64,000 nucleotides of DNA. Origin: Sarocladium kiliense (Eukaryota; Ascomycota; Sordariomycetes; Hypocreales; Sarocladiaceae). The notes under the pieces are model-generated. The model ran no database searches, was not told the origin of the DNA, and saw only the letters and a program-made list of their open reading frames with translations. The DNA is taken from contig JAUZTG010000023.1 of the NCBI GenBank assembly GCA_030734395.1, positions 1 through 64,000 of the forward strand, in the 5' to 3' direction. Positions 30,303 through 42,237 of the stretch are shown one piece after another (the stretch's first letter is position 1; every line of letters starts with the position of its first letter). A program made the position numbers and the translations under genes.

Positions 30303-31499
30303 TCAAGCGGTAAAATCGTTGTGTGCAAGCTCATAAAGGAATCCAGATGTAACCTTGACGTGTTGCAGAATGTGGTCAAAGTCAACGAAATCGATGGTAT
30401 CGTTCGGAGTGTGGATGTAAGGATTGTGGTTTCCGAAAGGTGTCTCGAACAAGAAGGTCGAGGGGAACCCATTGCGTGTCGCTGAGGCATGATCAGAGCA
30501 GGCATAGCCGCACGTCGACTCCTCGTAGGGAATGTCGGCATACTCATTCACAAGCACCTTGACGAATTCATTTTGCGCCGCGTCGGTGAAGTCGGTGACA
30601 AGCCCGAATCGCTCGACGCCATCACGTCCGGCGTAGCCTACCATGTCCTGGTTCAACATTGCCTCAACCTCAATACCTAAGCGGGCATAAGTATTGAAGA
30701 TATCTTGGGAGCCCAGCAGACCAGTTTCCTCTGCCGAATACCAATGGAACTCAATGGTGTTCCTATGGTCACCCTTGGCAATTCGCGGATCCTCAAGCAG
30801 CGCGCCGAGAATGTTCATGAGCATGATAGAACCTGAGCCATTGTCATCGGCGCCGGGAGCACGTCCAGCTCCGCGGTCATTTGAAATGACGGAGTCGAGA
30901 TGGGCGCCGGTGATGATGGTCTTCAGGCGAACCTGTCCCGGAATTGACACTATAATCGAGGGCTGAGACCATGCCTGATGCTGGATGAGCCGGATCGAGG
31001 CAAAAGGGTGTCCGCTGCGATCGATCGTCTTCTTGATTTCAGCGTGCAGCCACTCAGCGGCCTCTACGCCGAAGCGAGAGTTGAAGTAGCGATTGTGAAA
31101 TGAAGAGAAGCACTGCAGCTGCTTCTTCACTCTGGCCATGTCAACCTTCCCAATGATGGCCTCTACCGCTGACCTGTGAGCGACTGATGATGGAAACCCA
31201 GAGGCAGCAGACATCAGACGTGCAGTCGTGGGCTCATGATCTTTCCATTCTGTAATGTCGAAGAAATGCACATGATCCTAATCATGATCAGTCCAAGGGT
31301 TCCCAGCCAATGTGACTCGTCATGCCGCGCAGTCACTTACATCAATCATTTGAAACTTCTCGTCCTCAGTAACCTCGACGGTCTCTCCCGGAGCGATCTC
31401 AAGGGTGAACAGCTTTGCACCATCACGCTTGGCCTCTTGAGGTGCCGTCGCTGAGGTTGTAGCAGCCAGGACCGTAATGAGGGGCACAGAATAACGCAT
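30303..31499 (-). CDS. Secreted M28 leucine aminopeptidase
   Basis: Two exons (31499-31341 and 31277-30303; 63-nt intron with GTAAGT donor) encode 377 residues. A signal peptide (MRYSVPLITVLAATTSATA) and a propeptide of about 60-80 residues precede the catalytic domain. The five metal ligands of co-catalytic zinc peptidases are visible in order: His in GAHLDSV, Asp in GADDNGSG, Glu pair in SAEETGLLG, Asp in NQDMVGY and His in YIHTPND. A CGYACSDHAS segment gives the disulfide typical of the Aspergillus/Vibrio leucine aminopeptidase group. The enzyme should trim N-terminal hydrophobic residues from extracellular peptides, complementing the S1 endopeptidase 9 kb away. Confidence 0.93.
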
Positions 31500-33544
31500 T
31501 TTGAGGGCGATGTTGAACGTTCGTTGAGTCGTAGAGCAAGTACAGGATTGAGTCGGAAGGTCGCCGTGGTGAGAGTGCGTCCAGCAGGCAGCTGGCAAAC
31601 CCTGTTATGTACACATTTACAATCACACCGCCGAAGCGGAGAAACACGATTGCCTCGCTATGAGAACATTTACATCAGGTAATCTTGAAGTATTGGGTTC
31701 CTTGGCCAGGAACACGAGCGGATGAGCTGCCGTATATGGTGTAGTTGCTGCATATTATTGGTGCCAAGTACCGTCTGCTCAAAGAGCTACTCCCCTTGGG
31801 GAAGCTCCCACCCTTGCAACAGAAATATTGGAATTATATTAGTTGAGTGTGATGTTGTTGCCCAGCAATCTTCCCTACGCTTCTCGCACTTACAACCCCG
31901 CGAACGCGCGGCTGGAAACTATTCAAGATTGTGGGCGTGAAAATGATCAGTGTTCATGTCAAGGAGCCAAAGCGGACCCATGGCCTACTGCGGGAACCTG
32001 ACGGCGACGCGATTGCACAACACAAGACAGGCTAGATGGAAAGGCTGCACAAGATTGTTAAAAGAGGTCTGCAAGTCCCTCACTTTCCCACTTGGACATC
32101 TGCCTCCGGGGACTTCTGCAAATCGCAGGCCATGCAGGTATACTACGAGGAATTCGCACAGCTCGCCCACATATTGCATGGACAATCTGCCGTCGTCGAA
32201 CCCGAGTTTATCCTGCATTATACCTACCGCCAGGCTGGGATTCGCAACGCAATTCTATTCTGTGCCAGATGGAGACAGTGCTGAGCTGGGTTCTCATTGA
32301 GAACGAATGCACAGGGCGCGTCTCCAGACGTTCTTGACAGTCAGCTTGGCGTACACACTTGGCATTGTGTTGGGGAAGGAGTCTCGCGTCTCGTTCACAC
32401 GTTGTCATCTCTGACGATGACCTGACACCCGCTGAATGAAGTGACCTTGATAGCCTCTTCGAAACGGAGAGGCCCCCCATGATACTGTCACACGGTACTG
32501 TTTGCATTGCATCCAGTAAGTGTCTTGACAGGATCGTTCAGTCGGACGCTGTCTAAAGGTTACTTGCTCGCCTTTCAGCCCGAACATGTGTCTCCTAGAA
32601 ATAACAATAAGCCGCAGCCTCCCACGCTGCAACGATAGCATCTCCTTCGCACGTCGTTGACAATTAGGTACCAACAGTGCTCGTGGTCATCGTCAACCGT
32701 ATCGACCTAACACCCGCCCACATGCAGGTTCAACCACGACTTGCCGCGAACACAAATGTGTGGCGTTTTGTGATTGATCTAGCAAAAGTCCTCCGAACGA
32801 TCCCCAACTCGCTGGAGCAATAGACAGAGCTGGCGAACTCCTACCGACTGTCACACGTTCCGCCACAACCACGTCGAGTCCAGCGCATTACGAGTCGTGT
32901 GAGTGAACTGACATACTATGCTTCCAGGGCGTGACGCGGAGAAAGTCGCAACGTGCGTGTGAACCCTCCACTTTATCCGCTCATACGGCACCTTAACACT
33001 CCGTACCTAGTCGCGTCAAGAATCAGGTGCTGAACATCTAGGTACGGTGAGGGCAATCTGCAGTGTGTACCAAAACGACAGAAGCCAACACCGGGCAGCG
33101 CAAAAGCCAAAATTAGCACAAAAGAGCTCTCATGTCCCCAGCATTGCCTCATGCTGTCCTCCACTAATAAGGCTGTTGCGGGTCATCCCAGTTTCCACTT
33201 TTTCAATGTCAGTTATCCGTTCGGCGACCAGAACTCTGATTGAGGCAACAATGGTCTCCGGCGCATCGCGCACTTCGGCGACCACCCGACCCATGCTTCG
33301 TCTAAGATCTTACATCGGCGACCAGGTTACATGTCTGTGCTTTCCCCCCGAGCCAGCAAGCTCTCTATTATCTGACACATGCATGATCAGCTATGTATTC
33401 AATGTCTCAGCTCGTTGCTTGTCTGACCTAATTCGCCGAGCCCATTCAATGAATGGTGCCGGCGACCTGAACGCAGCTCATTCACGGACACCAAGAATCC
33501 CTTTCTGGTTGGATCTTACGGCGTGGCCAAAGCCCTTCTCGTGA
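31500..33544. other. Intergenic
   Basis: Two kilobases in which only small frames without coding character were found. It lies between the divergent M28 peptidase and ABC transporter genes. Confidence 0.45.
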
Positions 33545-33558
33545 CATATTTAAATACT
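33545..33558 (+). promoter_or_regulatory. TATA-like element of the ABC transporter
   Basis: CATATTTAAATAC lies about 95 bp upstream of the ATG at 33648 and only 10 bp before an earlier ATG at 33567. This favours the downstream start. Confidence 0.5.
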
Positions 33559-33647
33559 GATCTTGCATGCGATGGCATGTTGTTGTCACACAGAGTACAC
33601 ACCTTGGAGTAACAACATCCACTCCAACTCATTCTAGGTCATACAGC

Positions 33648-35694
33648 ATGTCTCCTGAACCAAAGCTCCCTGCCCATTCGGCTACGTCGTCACTGATCAA
33701 CCAGGATCCGACACGCGACATCGAGCTTGCCGAAGTCCCGACAAACCATCTTGCCAATCAGCATATCAAATCCCTTTGTTGGTCTTCGCTCTCAGTCACC
33801 GTCAAATCAAGAGCGACAAAGCAACCCTTGAGGATTCTCGACGATGTGTGTGGCATCGTTCGGGCGGGTGAGATGCTGGCAATCATGGGGCCAAGTGGTT
33901 CGGGTAAGACCACGTTACTCAACGCGTTAGCCCATCGAGTTGCCGCCGCTGGGGCAATCACGACTGGTGATGTCACGGTGAATGGTGCCGCCGCTACGAG
34001 ACAAGTCATCCGCCATCTTTCGACGTATGTTGAGCAGGAGGATGCACTGATTGGGAGCTTGACCGTTCGAGAGACCATGATGTTTGCAGCCAGACTCTCT
34101 TTACCCAGGTGAGAGTCTCTCCTGCCTGAAGTCACATGCTCATACTTACTTCCGACTAGGACAGTTGGCCGGAAAGAGACTCGCCGCCGTGTCAGTGATC
34201 TTATCGCCAGTTTCGGTCTTCAAGGACAGGCAGAAACGATTGTAGGAACGCCAATTAAAAAAGGACTCAGTGGCGGTCAGAAGAAGAGATTAGGAGTTGC
34301 GAGTCGGCTCATAACCAATCCCAAGATCCTCTTCCTCGATGAGCCTACAAGTGGCTTGGACTCCGCGCTGAGTTTGGAGGTTATCAGCTTCATCAAGGAC
34401 ATCGCACGGCGAAACAATGTATTCTTATCCACTAGGCTTCTATGGCCGTTTCTTTTGCATGCCGACCTAAGTAATACTGACAAGTGGATAGTTAATTGTT
34501 GTAGCCTCGATTCACCAGCCTTCTTCATCGACGTTCCAGCAGTTCGATCAAGTTTGCTTGCTTTCCCAGGGCAAGGCATGCTACTTCGGCCCAGTCTCAG
34601 ACGCACCAGCCTACTTTTCAAGCAAGGGCTACGAAATGCCTCGAGAGACAAATGCTGCCGAGTTCTATCTTGATCTCATCAATACAGATCTGGACCGAGA
34701 TGGAGAAGTCCGTGAGCGCACCGCTGACATCACTCAGAAGTGGTGTAGCTCAGGGGAACGTGCAAGTCTCGACTCCGCAATTCTGGCGTTCAGCTCCTTC
34801 GCCGGCAGCCTCTATCTAGAGGATACGCTGAAGCCAGATCCTGCTTCTATTTCTATGGTTTTACTACATCGGGCGTGGATCAAGTCATACCGTGATATCG
34901 TCGCATATGGCATCCGCATAATCATGTACCTCGGGCTAGCTGTTCTGATGGGGACTGTTTTTCTTCGCCTCAAGACGGAGCAAAGCTATATTCAACCATT
35001 CATCAACGCCATCTTTTTCGGCGGGGCGTTCATGTCCTTCATGGCGGTCGCTTATGTCCCTGCCTTCCTCGAGGATCTACATACCTTCTACCAAGAGCGG
35101 GCAAACGGACTCGTCGGACCAGGCGCCTTCATGCTTGCAAATTTCACGATTGGGCTGCCATTTCTGTTCCTCATCTCTCTCCTTTTCTCGATCGTCACAT
35201 ACTGGCTGTCAAACTTCAGACCCAGTGCTGACGGCTTCTTCCGCTGGGTTCTCTGGCTGTTCCTCGATCTCGTTGCGGCCGAATCACTCGTCGTCTTAGT
35301 CTCAAATATCTTCCCGATATTTGTCGTGGCCCTTGCTGTCACTGCATTTGCCAATGGGCTCTGGATGTGTGTCAATGGGTTCTTAGTGCCGATGAGCATT
35401 TTGAACCCTTTCTGGAAGTACGTCTTTCACTACATCAACTACCAGGCATATGTCTTCCAAGGTATGATGGTCAATGAGTTTAGCCATCGGGACTATGATT
35501 GTGCAAAGACCGGTAATGGTTATCAATGCATGTATCCCAGCAACCTCAGCGCCGATGGAAAGATTGCGGGAACAGCCGTGCTGAAAACCTTCAGTATCAG
35601 CACAGGCGAAGAAGGCACGTGGGTGGGAATCATTATCGGCATCATCGCTGGTTACAGACTGCTGGCATATCTTGCTCTTGTCTTGCGAAAGTAA
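33648..35694 (+). CDS. Half-size ABCG transporter
   Basis: Three exons (33648-34108, 34160-34418, 34492-35694; introns of 51 and 73 nt) encode 640 residues in the nucleotide-binding-domain-first order of the White/ABCG half transporters. The Walker A is GPSGSGKTT, the signature LSGGQKKR, the Walker B ILFLDEPTSGLD and the H-loop SIHQPS. The C-terminal half has about six membrane segments with the usual large loop before the last (YDCAKTGNGYQCMYP, with cysteines). Half transporters work as dimers; the substrate cannot be read from sequence. An in-frame ATG at 33567 would add 27 residues. All ATPase motifs are intact, so it should be an active exporter, probably in the plasma membrane. Confidence 0.92.
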
Positions 35695-36002
35695 TTAAGG
35701 GAGTGCTCAATTGAGCAATTTCTTACGGAAGGAGGCCTTACATTCGACCGCGAGTAAGGACTCAAGATGTACTCAAATCGCATACCCACTGGTGTGGACT
35801 GAGCACCTACAGTGCGCTTTGTATTATAGCTTATAGACAGATATCAAAAGTCAATCATGAATCGTCATGGGATTATAGAGACGCAGCAAGCTCACTTCGT
35901 TGGCAAAGTGAAACATCCCTCCATTCCATCATGGTATACATTACACGGCGAGCTGCGATTAGCGGAACGCCCGGGCAGTCCGAACGCCTGATAGTGATGC
36001 AT
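35695..36002. other. Intergenic, convergent ends
   Basis: About 300 bp between the tails of the ABC transporter and AKR1. No gene. Confidence 0.5.
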
Positions 36003-38378
36003 CTAGACCTCTTCAGTTCCGACAACCTCATACCCATCACGAGCCCTCCTTCCTCCGGCAAGGTTCATGAGCGTCGGGCTCTCATACATCATGCTGTAAT
36101 CGACCCTCTCGCCGCCGAGAACAGCGGCACCGTTCTCCTTCTGACCAAAAACGGGCGCAGGGTCGCACCAGAAGTCTTTACAGTTGCCCACACAGCCGCG
36201 ACTGTACGGGTTCTTCTTCTTCTTGTTCTTGCCAGTAGCAGCGCCACGGCCTGCTATAGTCTCGATGAAAGGGTCCACTCCGAGAAGCCTGCTCCACTGT
36301 TTGAGCATCCCACCACGATGCTTATGGCCATGCCCACCATGGGCATCTGCGCCTGTAGATAGCGAGGGATGGTTCGGATCCAAAGGTGTGCCGGTCGATG
36401 TGAATGCTGTTGTCGAAGAAACACTTTGGATACCGTACATATTCTCATACGTCGTCATGGCCCGAGAGACCTGGACGAGCTGTGTGAAAATCAACATGGT
36501 CACCCATGTGAGTTGAAGGGTGGCCCATCCAGCGAGAACAAGCGTGTATGAGTCGGCGTTCAGGACGGTGCAAAGGCTGTTACTCAGAACATTACAGCTT
36601 TCGGAAGCGGATGACGATCGTACTGTGAAGTCTTGCACTTGTCAGTTTCTATGATGTGTATTCCTGGGATGAGAGACCTACAATGATAGAGGAGCCAATC
36701 ATACGAGAGAATCCCGAACGTCAGAGCAATCAAGTAGAGAAAGAAGTGGCGATGATTGTTGACTCCGACGCAGTTGTTGACCCATGGGCAGTGGCTGCAG
36801 TGAATGTTAGCTCAGGTCGGGCACAGTGCAAGGGTTAGAGGCTTCCCTACTGGTCATGTTTGGCGACACAACGCCCACAAGCCTTGCAATGCTTGCTCCG
36901 AAGCGGTGTCCGAATTGTGCATGTGGTGCAGAAGTTGTACTCATCGTATTTCCACAGCTTGAGCAACTCATCAATCATCGCCTTCTGCTCTGCAATGCCG
37001 TTCATCTTAGGTACATAGCCTGGGTCGTAACGCATGGCAGCTGCGTAGAAGAAGACCGTTAAGCTAAGAAAGATGGCAAACAGGAGATTGAGGAGAGGAT
37101 GTGTCTCGCTGCTGCTGTTAGCCCAAAATGTTGTTGCGGGTAAAATCGTTGTGAGCCAATTCAGAGCGACGAAGAAGAGAGAACCAGCGAACACGCCAGC
37201 CATCCAAGGCTAAAACCTGTCAGTTACGATGGAAAAGAATGCCAGGGGTTGTGATCAAGGCCTACCGTCTTGTGAAACGCGCCCATACCAGACGGTGCGT
37301 AGTCCAGAACTTGCTGTGCAATCCATAAAATGCCATAGCCAACAATGAAGGCAAAGGGGACCCCGAGATAGATGGGCGCATAAGCAACCACGGAGATGAC
37401 CGCCCAAACCAAGATAAAAGGGCACAGGAACATGAACCGAGTGATGAAACTCTTCTTGTCCTGAAGAAAATAACTGGCTCCGGGCCATGGAGGCGTCAGA
37501 GGGTGGCCCTCATCATCATAACCGCATTCCCTCAGTGCCTTGTGCCAGGCCGTCTCCGTGTTGAGCTCGTTCGCGGTCACTGATGGTGTTTTGCCGGAGT
37601 CTGTCTTCGCAAATCGGTCCGCGCCATATTCGATGAGCTTCATGATGCAAACAGCGTTTCCTTTCACGAGCGCCCAGTGGAGAGCTGTGAAGCCTTGCTC
37701 GTCTGTTGATTGCACGTTTGCCCCCCAACGCAGAAAGATGTCAACGCACTGGGGAAATCCCTTATACCCTGCCCACATCAGAGCGGTATGGCCGTAGCTG
37801 TCGACAACATCAACAGGAATGCCTTGGTGAAGTAACAGAACAATGAGAAGCACATTGCCGTTGAATGTGGATATATGAAGCGTGTTGTAACCTTGCGCGT
37901 CGGTGATGAGAGGATCGCCGCCGTGCTGGAGGAGTAGATTGACCACGTAGTAATGGCTTCGCTGTGCAGCCCATTGAAGGGGTGTCGCGACAGATTCGCC
38001 CCCTTTCTTGTTGATTTCGGCTCCATGCTCAATGAGGAACTTGCACATGGCGTACTGGTTGTTGATGGCCGCCCACTATGATCGGTTAGTGACTGGAGTA
38101 ATCTAGCTCGTTGCTTCACATACGTGCAAAGGGGTTATGCCCTCTTCGTCAGTGTATGTCGCATCGAACCCGCCCGTCTCGAAAAGTTTCTCCATGGCCG
38201 GAACATCGCCCAGTCTAGCTAATTGCATGACATCGTCATTTCTGGGCTGTTCTTCCCCGTCGGTCGGCATGGAATCCATCTCCAACTCGTTGTTGAGTTT
38301 TGGCGCTGCTGGCGCTGCTTTCGACGACGGTTGAACTGGCGCAGCAGGAGTGCTGCCACGGGGGCTCAAACTCCCCAT
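36003..38378 (-). CDS. AKR1: Ankyrin-repeat DHHC palmitoyltransferase (AKR1)
   Basis: Five exons (38378-38124, 38075-37266, 37209-36851, 36794-36682, 36622-36003) encode 718 residues. The N-terminal 80 residues are low complexity. Five or six ankyrin repeats follow (for example GITPLH, VATPLQWAAQRSHY, GHTALMWAGYKG, GFTALHWALVKG). Two pairs of membrane helices then flank a cysteine-rich DHHC domain (LRSKHCKACGRC ... DHHCPWVNNCVG). The intron at 36850-36795 falls within the DHHC motif and splices exactly to restore it. Akr1-type enzymes attach palmitate to cysteines of membrane-associated proteins in the Golgi. The C-terminal tail is Gly/His/Lys-rich. Divergently arranged with the SRP receptor gene, 676 bp apart. 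Confidence 0.95.
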
Positions 38379-39054
38379 CGATTTGCGTCCAAGGAACTTG
38401 CTCGCGCGGTATTCGATTGACAGGATGAATGGAAGATTTGGCAGGATGTTGGGGTTGAAGCGAGAGCACACAACCGTCGACCGAGACTGAACGAACGAAA
38501 CGCGTCGGAACTTCGCTGTATCGAAAACTCGAGTGGACTGACGGCCGACTAAAGACTGTCCATGTCGCAAGGGTTGTTTCGAGCGGATAGAAGCTATTCC
38601 CTTGTGAGGAAATGGAGAGGCGCGGGCATCTGCGTGGATTCGTAAGACCAGAAGAATCGCGTACGAAGGTCACGATAGGATAGGAGCTTCTCGCTGATTA
38701 CGTCGCCCATCAGGGGCCACTTAGTGCGTGTGCTGCGCCATCCTGCCATGCCGGCGTCCCGCTGACATGGAATGGCACTAAAATCTCGACAACAGCCTCC
38801 AGGCCACCGCCACATCCTCCCCCGAAGCTAAGGGGGTTGCACGCCAGAGGTCAAGGGTCGCTCGCATTCACCCCACAATTAGTGAATTCTGTGCCGCCGC
38901 GGGAGGGCGTCCCATGTTGTCACCATTTGCAACCCATCCACGGCGACTCATCAACCTGCTCGACGGTTGACAGCCTCTTCGCGGCGGCTCTCTTCTTGGA
39001 ACGGCAGCACTTGCCTCCGCCCGCCCTCGCACTCTCCCCAGAGCAGCCGCAATC
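38379..39054. other. Shared divergent promoter region
   Basis: 676 bp between the start codons of AKR1 and the SRP receptor beta gene. It must contain both promoters. No TATA box was noted. Confidence 0.55.
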
Positions 39055-39918
39055 ATGTCGACGGTCTCCGATATCCTCGAATTCCTCCTGACCCCGTCCG
39101 CGCCTCTCTTTGCCCTTGCGCTTCTCATCCTCTTCGGGGCTCCGGTTCTGCTACATCATATCCTCTCTTCCTCCAATACGTACACAACACCTCCTACAGT
39201 GCTTCTGCTAGGACCTGAGAATGCAGGAAAGACAGCTCTGCTCACTTTGTACGAGCGCGGTGGCGAAGCGCCCGCTGCCCCAACACGCACGTCACAGGTC
39301 ACCCAGTCCGTCGAATTGAACGCCTCGACCGACTCAGAAACGAAAGCTTCATATCGCAATCTTGACGATGCTACTGGCACACATACGAAGTTTCTCTTGG
39401 TTGACACCCCTGGCCATGGCAAGCTCAGAAATGTCGCCATAGGGAAACTCGTGAGAGCCGAGAAGCTCCGCGCCATTGTCTTTGTGGTCGACGCCGCAGC
39501 TTTGGGCGAACAAGAAATCCTTGCGTCCACAGCATCATACCTGTATGATGTTCTCCTATATCTGCAGAAGCAGGCTACAGCCAAAACGAAGGATGCAGTT
39601 TCAGTTCCAGTTTTGATTGCCGCCAACAAAGTCGATCTGTTCACAGCTCTGCCAGGGACTTTGGTCAAGGCAAACCTCGAGGCTGAATTGACCAGGATCC
39701 GTGCCTCCAAGAGCAAAGGTCTCCTAGATTCTGGAGTGGGCATGGACGACATTGGCTCGGAAGAACAAGATGCCTGGCTAGGTGAATTCGGGTCCGAAAA
39801 GTTCTCATTCAAGCAGATGGCTGAGTTTGACATCGACGTGCAAGTTACACCGGGGAATGTTACGGGAGATGGCCCAGGGGCTGACAAGTGGTGGTGGTGG
39901 ATCGCCCAGCAGATCTAA
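39055..39918 (+). CDS. SRP102: Signal recognition particle receptor beta subunit
   Basis: A single-exon gene of 287 residues. An N-terminal membrane anchor (LFALALLILFGAPVLL, residues about 18-34) is followed by a small GTPase domain: P-loop GPENAGKT, switch II DTPGHGK and NKVD for guanine specificity. This layout identifies the membrane-anchored beta subunit that recruits the alpha subunit to the ER for co-translational targeting. An acidic insertion near the C-terminus (DSGVGMDDIGSEEQDA) is a common fungal feature. The C-terminal WWWW run is unusual but within the reading frame. Confidence 0.93.
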   Translation: MSTVSDILEFLLTPSAPLFALALLILFGAPVLLHHILSSSNTYTTPPTVLLLGPENAGKTALLTLYERGGEAPAAPTRTSQVTQSVELNASTDSETKASYRNLDDATGTHTKFLLVDTPGHGKLRNVAIGKLVRAEKLRAIVFVVDAAALGEQEILASTASYLYDVLLYLQKQATAKTKDAVSVPVLIAANKVDLFTALPGTLVKANLEAELTRIRASKSKGLLDSGVGMDDIGSEEQDAWLGEFGSEKFSFKQMAEFDIDVQVTPGNVTGDGPGADKWWWWIAQQI

Positions 39919-41468
39919 TAGACGGGTCCAGCATTACATCCCTACTATTTTGGCTTCATGCGTGTTCACTTACGTTGTAACTTACTTATCGAGCCTGGTT
40001 GCAAGAGTGCCGGGTTCAATGCTAATGTTCCACGTAAGACCCTAGGTACTGTATATGCAGTAGGTTGTGTTGATCTAGAGACCCATCGGACGAAGGTTTA
40101 CTTCATCGGTCGTCTGGTTTCGTTCCTACGGTCTTCCACATCAGTACGCTGAGTGAGCCGTACATCGTAACGTGATCCGCATCATGGACCTGCCAATTCA
40201 TCTCCATGGACCACCATGAGTTCCCTGACTTGCGCTTTACACGAAGCTTTCGACGATGCAGAGGCCGCTCCTGGCAGACCAGTGTGACCTGTACAATGTT
40301 GCGAGGGCGCAAATAACTCCTCTCCTTTGGGGACCAGTTGAGGATATCTTATTGAGTGCAATTATAGGGTTAAGTTTCTCAGTGCTATTTGTGCAGTCAT
40401 GGCCTCCAACTCAAGACCCCAAGATTCATGTGTGGGCTCTTTTTATGATGTGGCACAATGCCACCTTCAGCATCTCATAAGTATGGCAAAGATGTTCAAC
40501 TCATGGGTGTCCCTTGGGGTTCCAAGCTTTTTGCCCTGATCATCCTCTCTCTGAGTTCTTCTCTCTGTCCCTTGTGAGGATAGCTGACCGCAAATTGATG
40601 AATAACCCGACTCAGGCCTACGTTGATCATGATGTCGTCACTGACGAGTCAATGTCCTTGATATTATGCCTTGTGACAGCCGAGAGGATGATCCAAAATA
40701 TATACCTCAAAACGCTTGACTATGGTGTAAAAAGCAATGAGAGATTCCATTGTTCGAAAGTAGCATTAGATGACCCTGAAAGGCAAAACATTATGTGCCT
40801 TCCGATCGCTAAGCTGTTGTATCGCGTTGCAGGCAGCTTTCTGTTTGCGCCAGGACAGGCGCTTTGACACGCATTGGCCTGTTTTCAGTACCGAACGCCG
40901 TGGCGAGGCGTACAGGCACTGCAAAGCAGTCTAAATGGACCTTCCTCTGTCAACATCCATGCGCAGCTTATGCAAATCGCGCATGCAGGCATGTAGCTGC
41001 TTCTCATTGGGCTGCTGTGCATAAGCCTGACCACCACCAGGCAGACGTTGGCCGCTCATCTCTCCCGCCTTTCAGCCCTTCAGCACATGCACACATTCAT
41101 GCAGATACATGCATGCCCAGAAATGCGATAGCGACGTCGCAATGGTAACATGCCAGGTGCGGGGGAAGGTCAGGCTGGACAGTGGTACGGAACCGAAGAG
41201 ATACGTGTCAAGGCGACAAATGACGAAAGGCATAAGCTGAAAGAAGGAAGCAGGCCGGAGACAGGCCTAGGTAGGTGGTGTGAAGCAACGGATCATCTGA
41301 CAGTCGGCATCGGATAGCTCGAATAAGCTTTCTTCGAAGTGGCTGCGAGCTTCGCTTTGGGTGCGATTCCCGTTCTTGAAGGAGACGAGACCTTGTCGCC
41401 TCGGGACGGGACGCTGCATGGCGTGGCAGGCCCATCAGATCGCATAAGACGCACGTTGTCCCACGACC
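39919..41468. other. Intergenic
   Basis: 1.5 kb with no convincing gene; a 117-codon frame on the plus strand (40514-40867) has no family resemblance. Around 41083-41113 there is a cluster of CATGCA-type words. Confidence 0.45.
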
Positions 41469-42011
41469 ATGATCCTTGTCGTGACCGGTCTCCGACTGAA
41501 CGAAGCATCACCCAGTATGCCGATACTTACTCGTTCACCGGCCGATGTGCTGGGGTCCCGCGATGAGCCACATGTTATCACGCAGACTATCACCCGCCTA
41601 ACCACAACCTTCACTACCGTTGTCACCTTAGGTGGCGGGCCGACGAATTACTCAGGCGACCAGATAGAGCCAGAGGCAGATATTTACGGCGGGTCAGGCG
41701 ATGGGTCAGGACTGACAAACGTCCAGCTCGGCGCCATCATCGGATCTTCAATCGCCTTTGTGCTTATCCTTGTCATTACATGGTGCTGCATCTTACAAGC
41801 GCGGCGGCGACTTGAGGATGGAGAGACGACTGTTAGCGATTATAGTCTATACGACAGCAGTCGTTCCTCGTCTCCGCGAAGCCAGAGTCCCGCACCGAGA
41901 CCACCCCCACGAGCAAGGGTGAACATACCTGGGGGGCCAAAGTATCCAACATACCGGGCAATCCCCGTCCGCAACCCAAGGGCTAATCCCTCGGTCAGAC
42001 GAGCGAGATGA
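41469..42011 (+). CDS. Putative single-pass membrane protein
   Basis: A single-exon frame of 180 residues. Residues about 40-85 form a Thr/Gly-rich extracellular stretch, followed by one strong membrane helix at about 88-112 (AIIGSSIAFVLILVITWCC). The cytoplasmic tail begins with charged residues (QARRRLEDGE) and is Ser/Pro/Arg-rich. The layout resembles small fungal wall-stress or stalk-type membrane proteins, but no family was recognised and a second ATG at 41517 is possible. Moderate confidence that it is a real gene. Confidence 0.5.
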   Translation: MILVVTGLRLNEASPSMPILTRSPADVLGSRDEPHVITQTITRLTTTFTTVVTLGGGPTNYSGDQIEPEADIYGGSGDGSGLTNVQLGAIIGSSIAFVLILVITWCCILQARRRLEDGETTVSDYSLYDSSRSSSPRSQSPAPRPPPRARVNIPGGPKYPTYRAIPVRNPRANPSVRRAR

Positions 42012-42237
42012 GAGTCATGGGCTTGGTTGTTCAGGGTTGAAACACATCGAGGATCTGCTTCCCACATCGTTAAAGCTAGTTTGTCGGATTGAAATCAGCT
42101 TCCAAAGAGTCGGCTTGGGACTGATAGGAGTCCACTGTCATGTTCACCTAGAGCGGAATGAAACCTGGAGAAGTCGCTCGAATCCAAAATTGTATCAATT
42201 CCTCACTATGGGCAGCATTGCCTTGCATTGTGAGCGC

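Noticed and set aside
24118..31499. A siderophore or secondary-metabolite gene cluster around the transporter.
   Set aside because: No NRPS, PKS, acyltransferase or hydroxylase is present; neighbours are unrelated secreted proteins and peptidases.
33047..33544. A 165-codon plus-strand frame upstream of the ABC transporter.
   Set aside because: No family resemblance; it ends at the TATA-like element and probably is promoter DNA.
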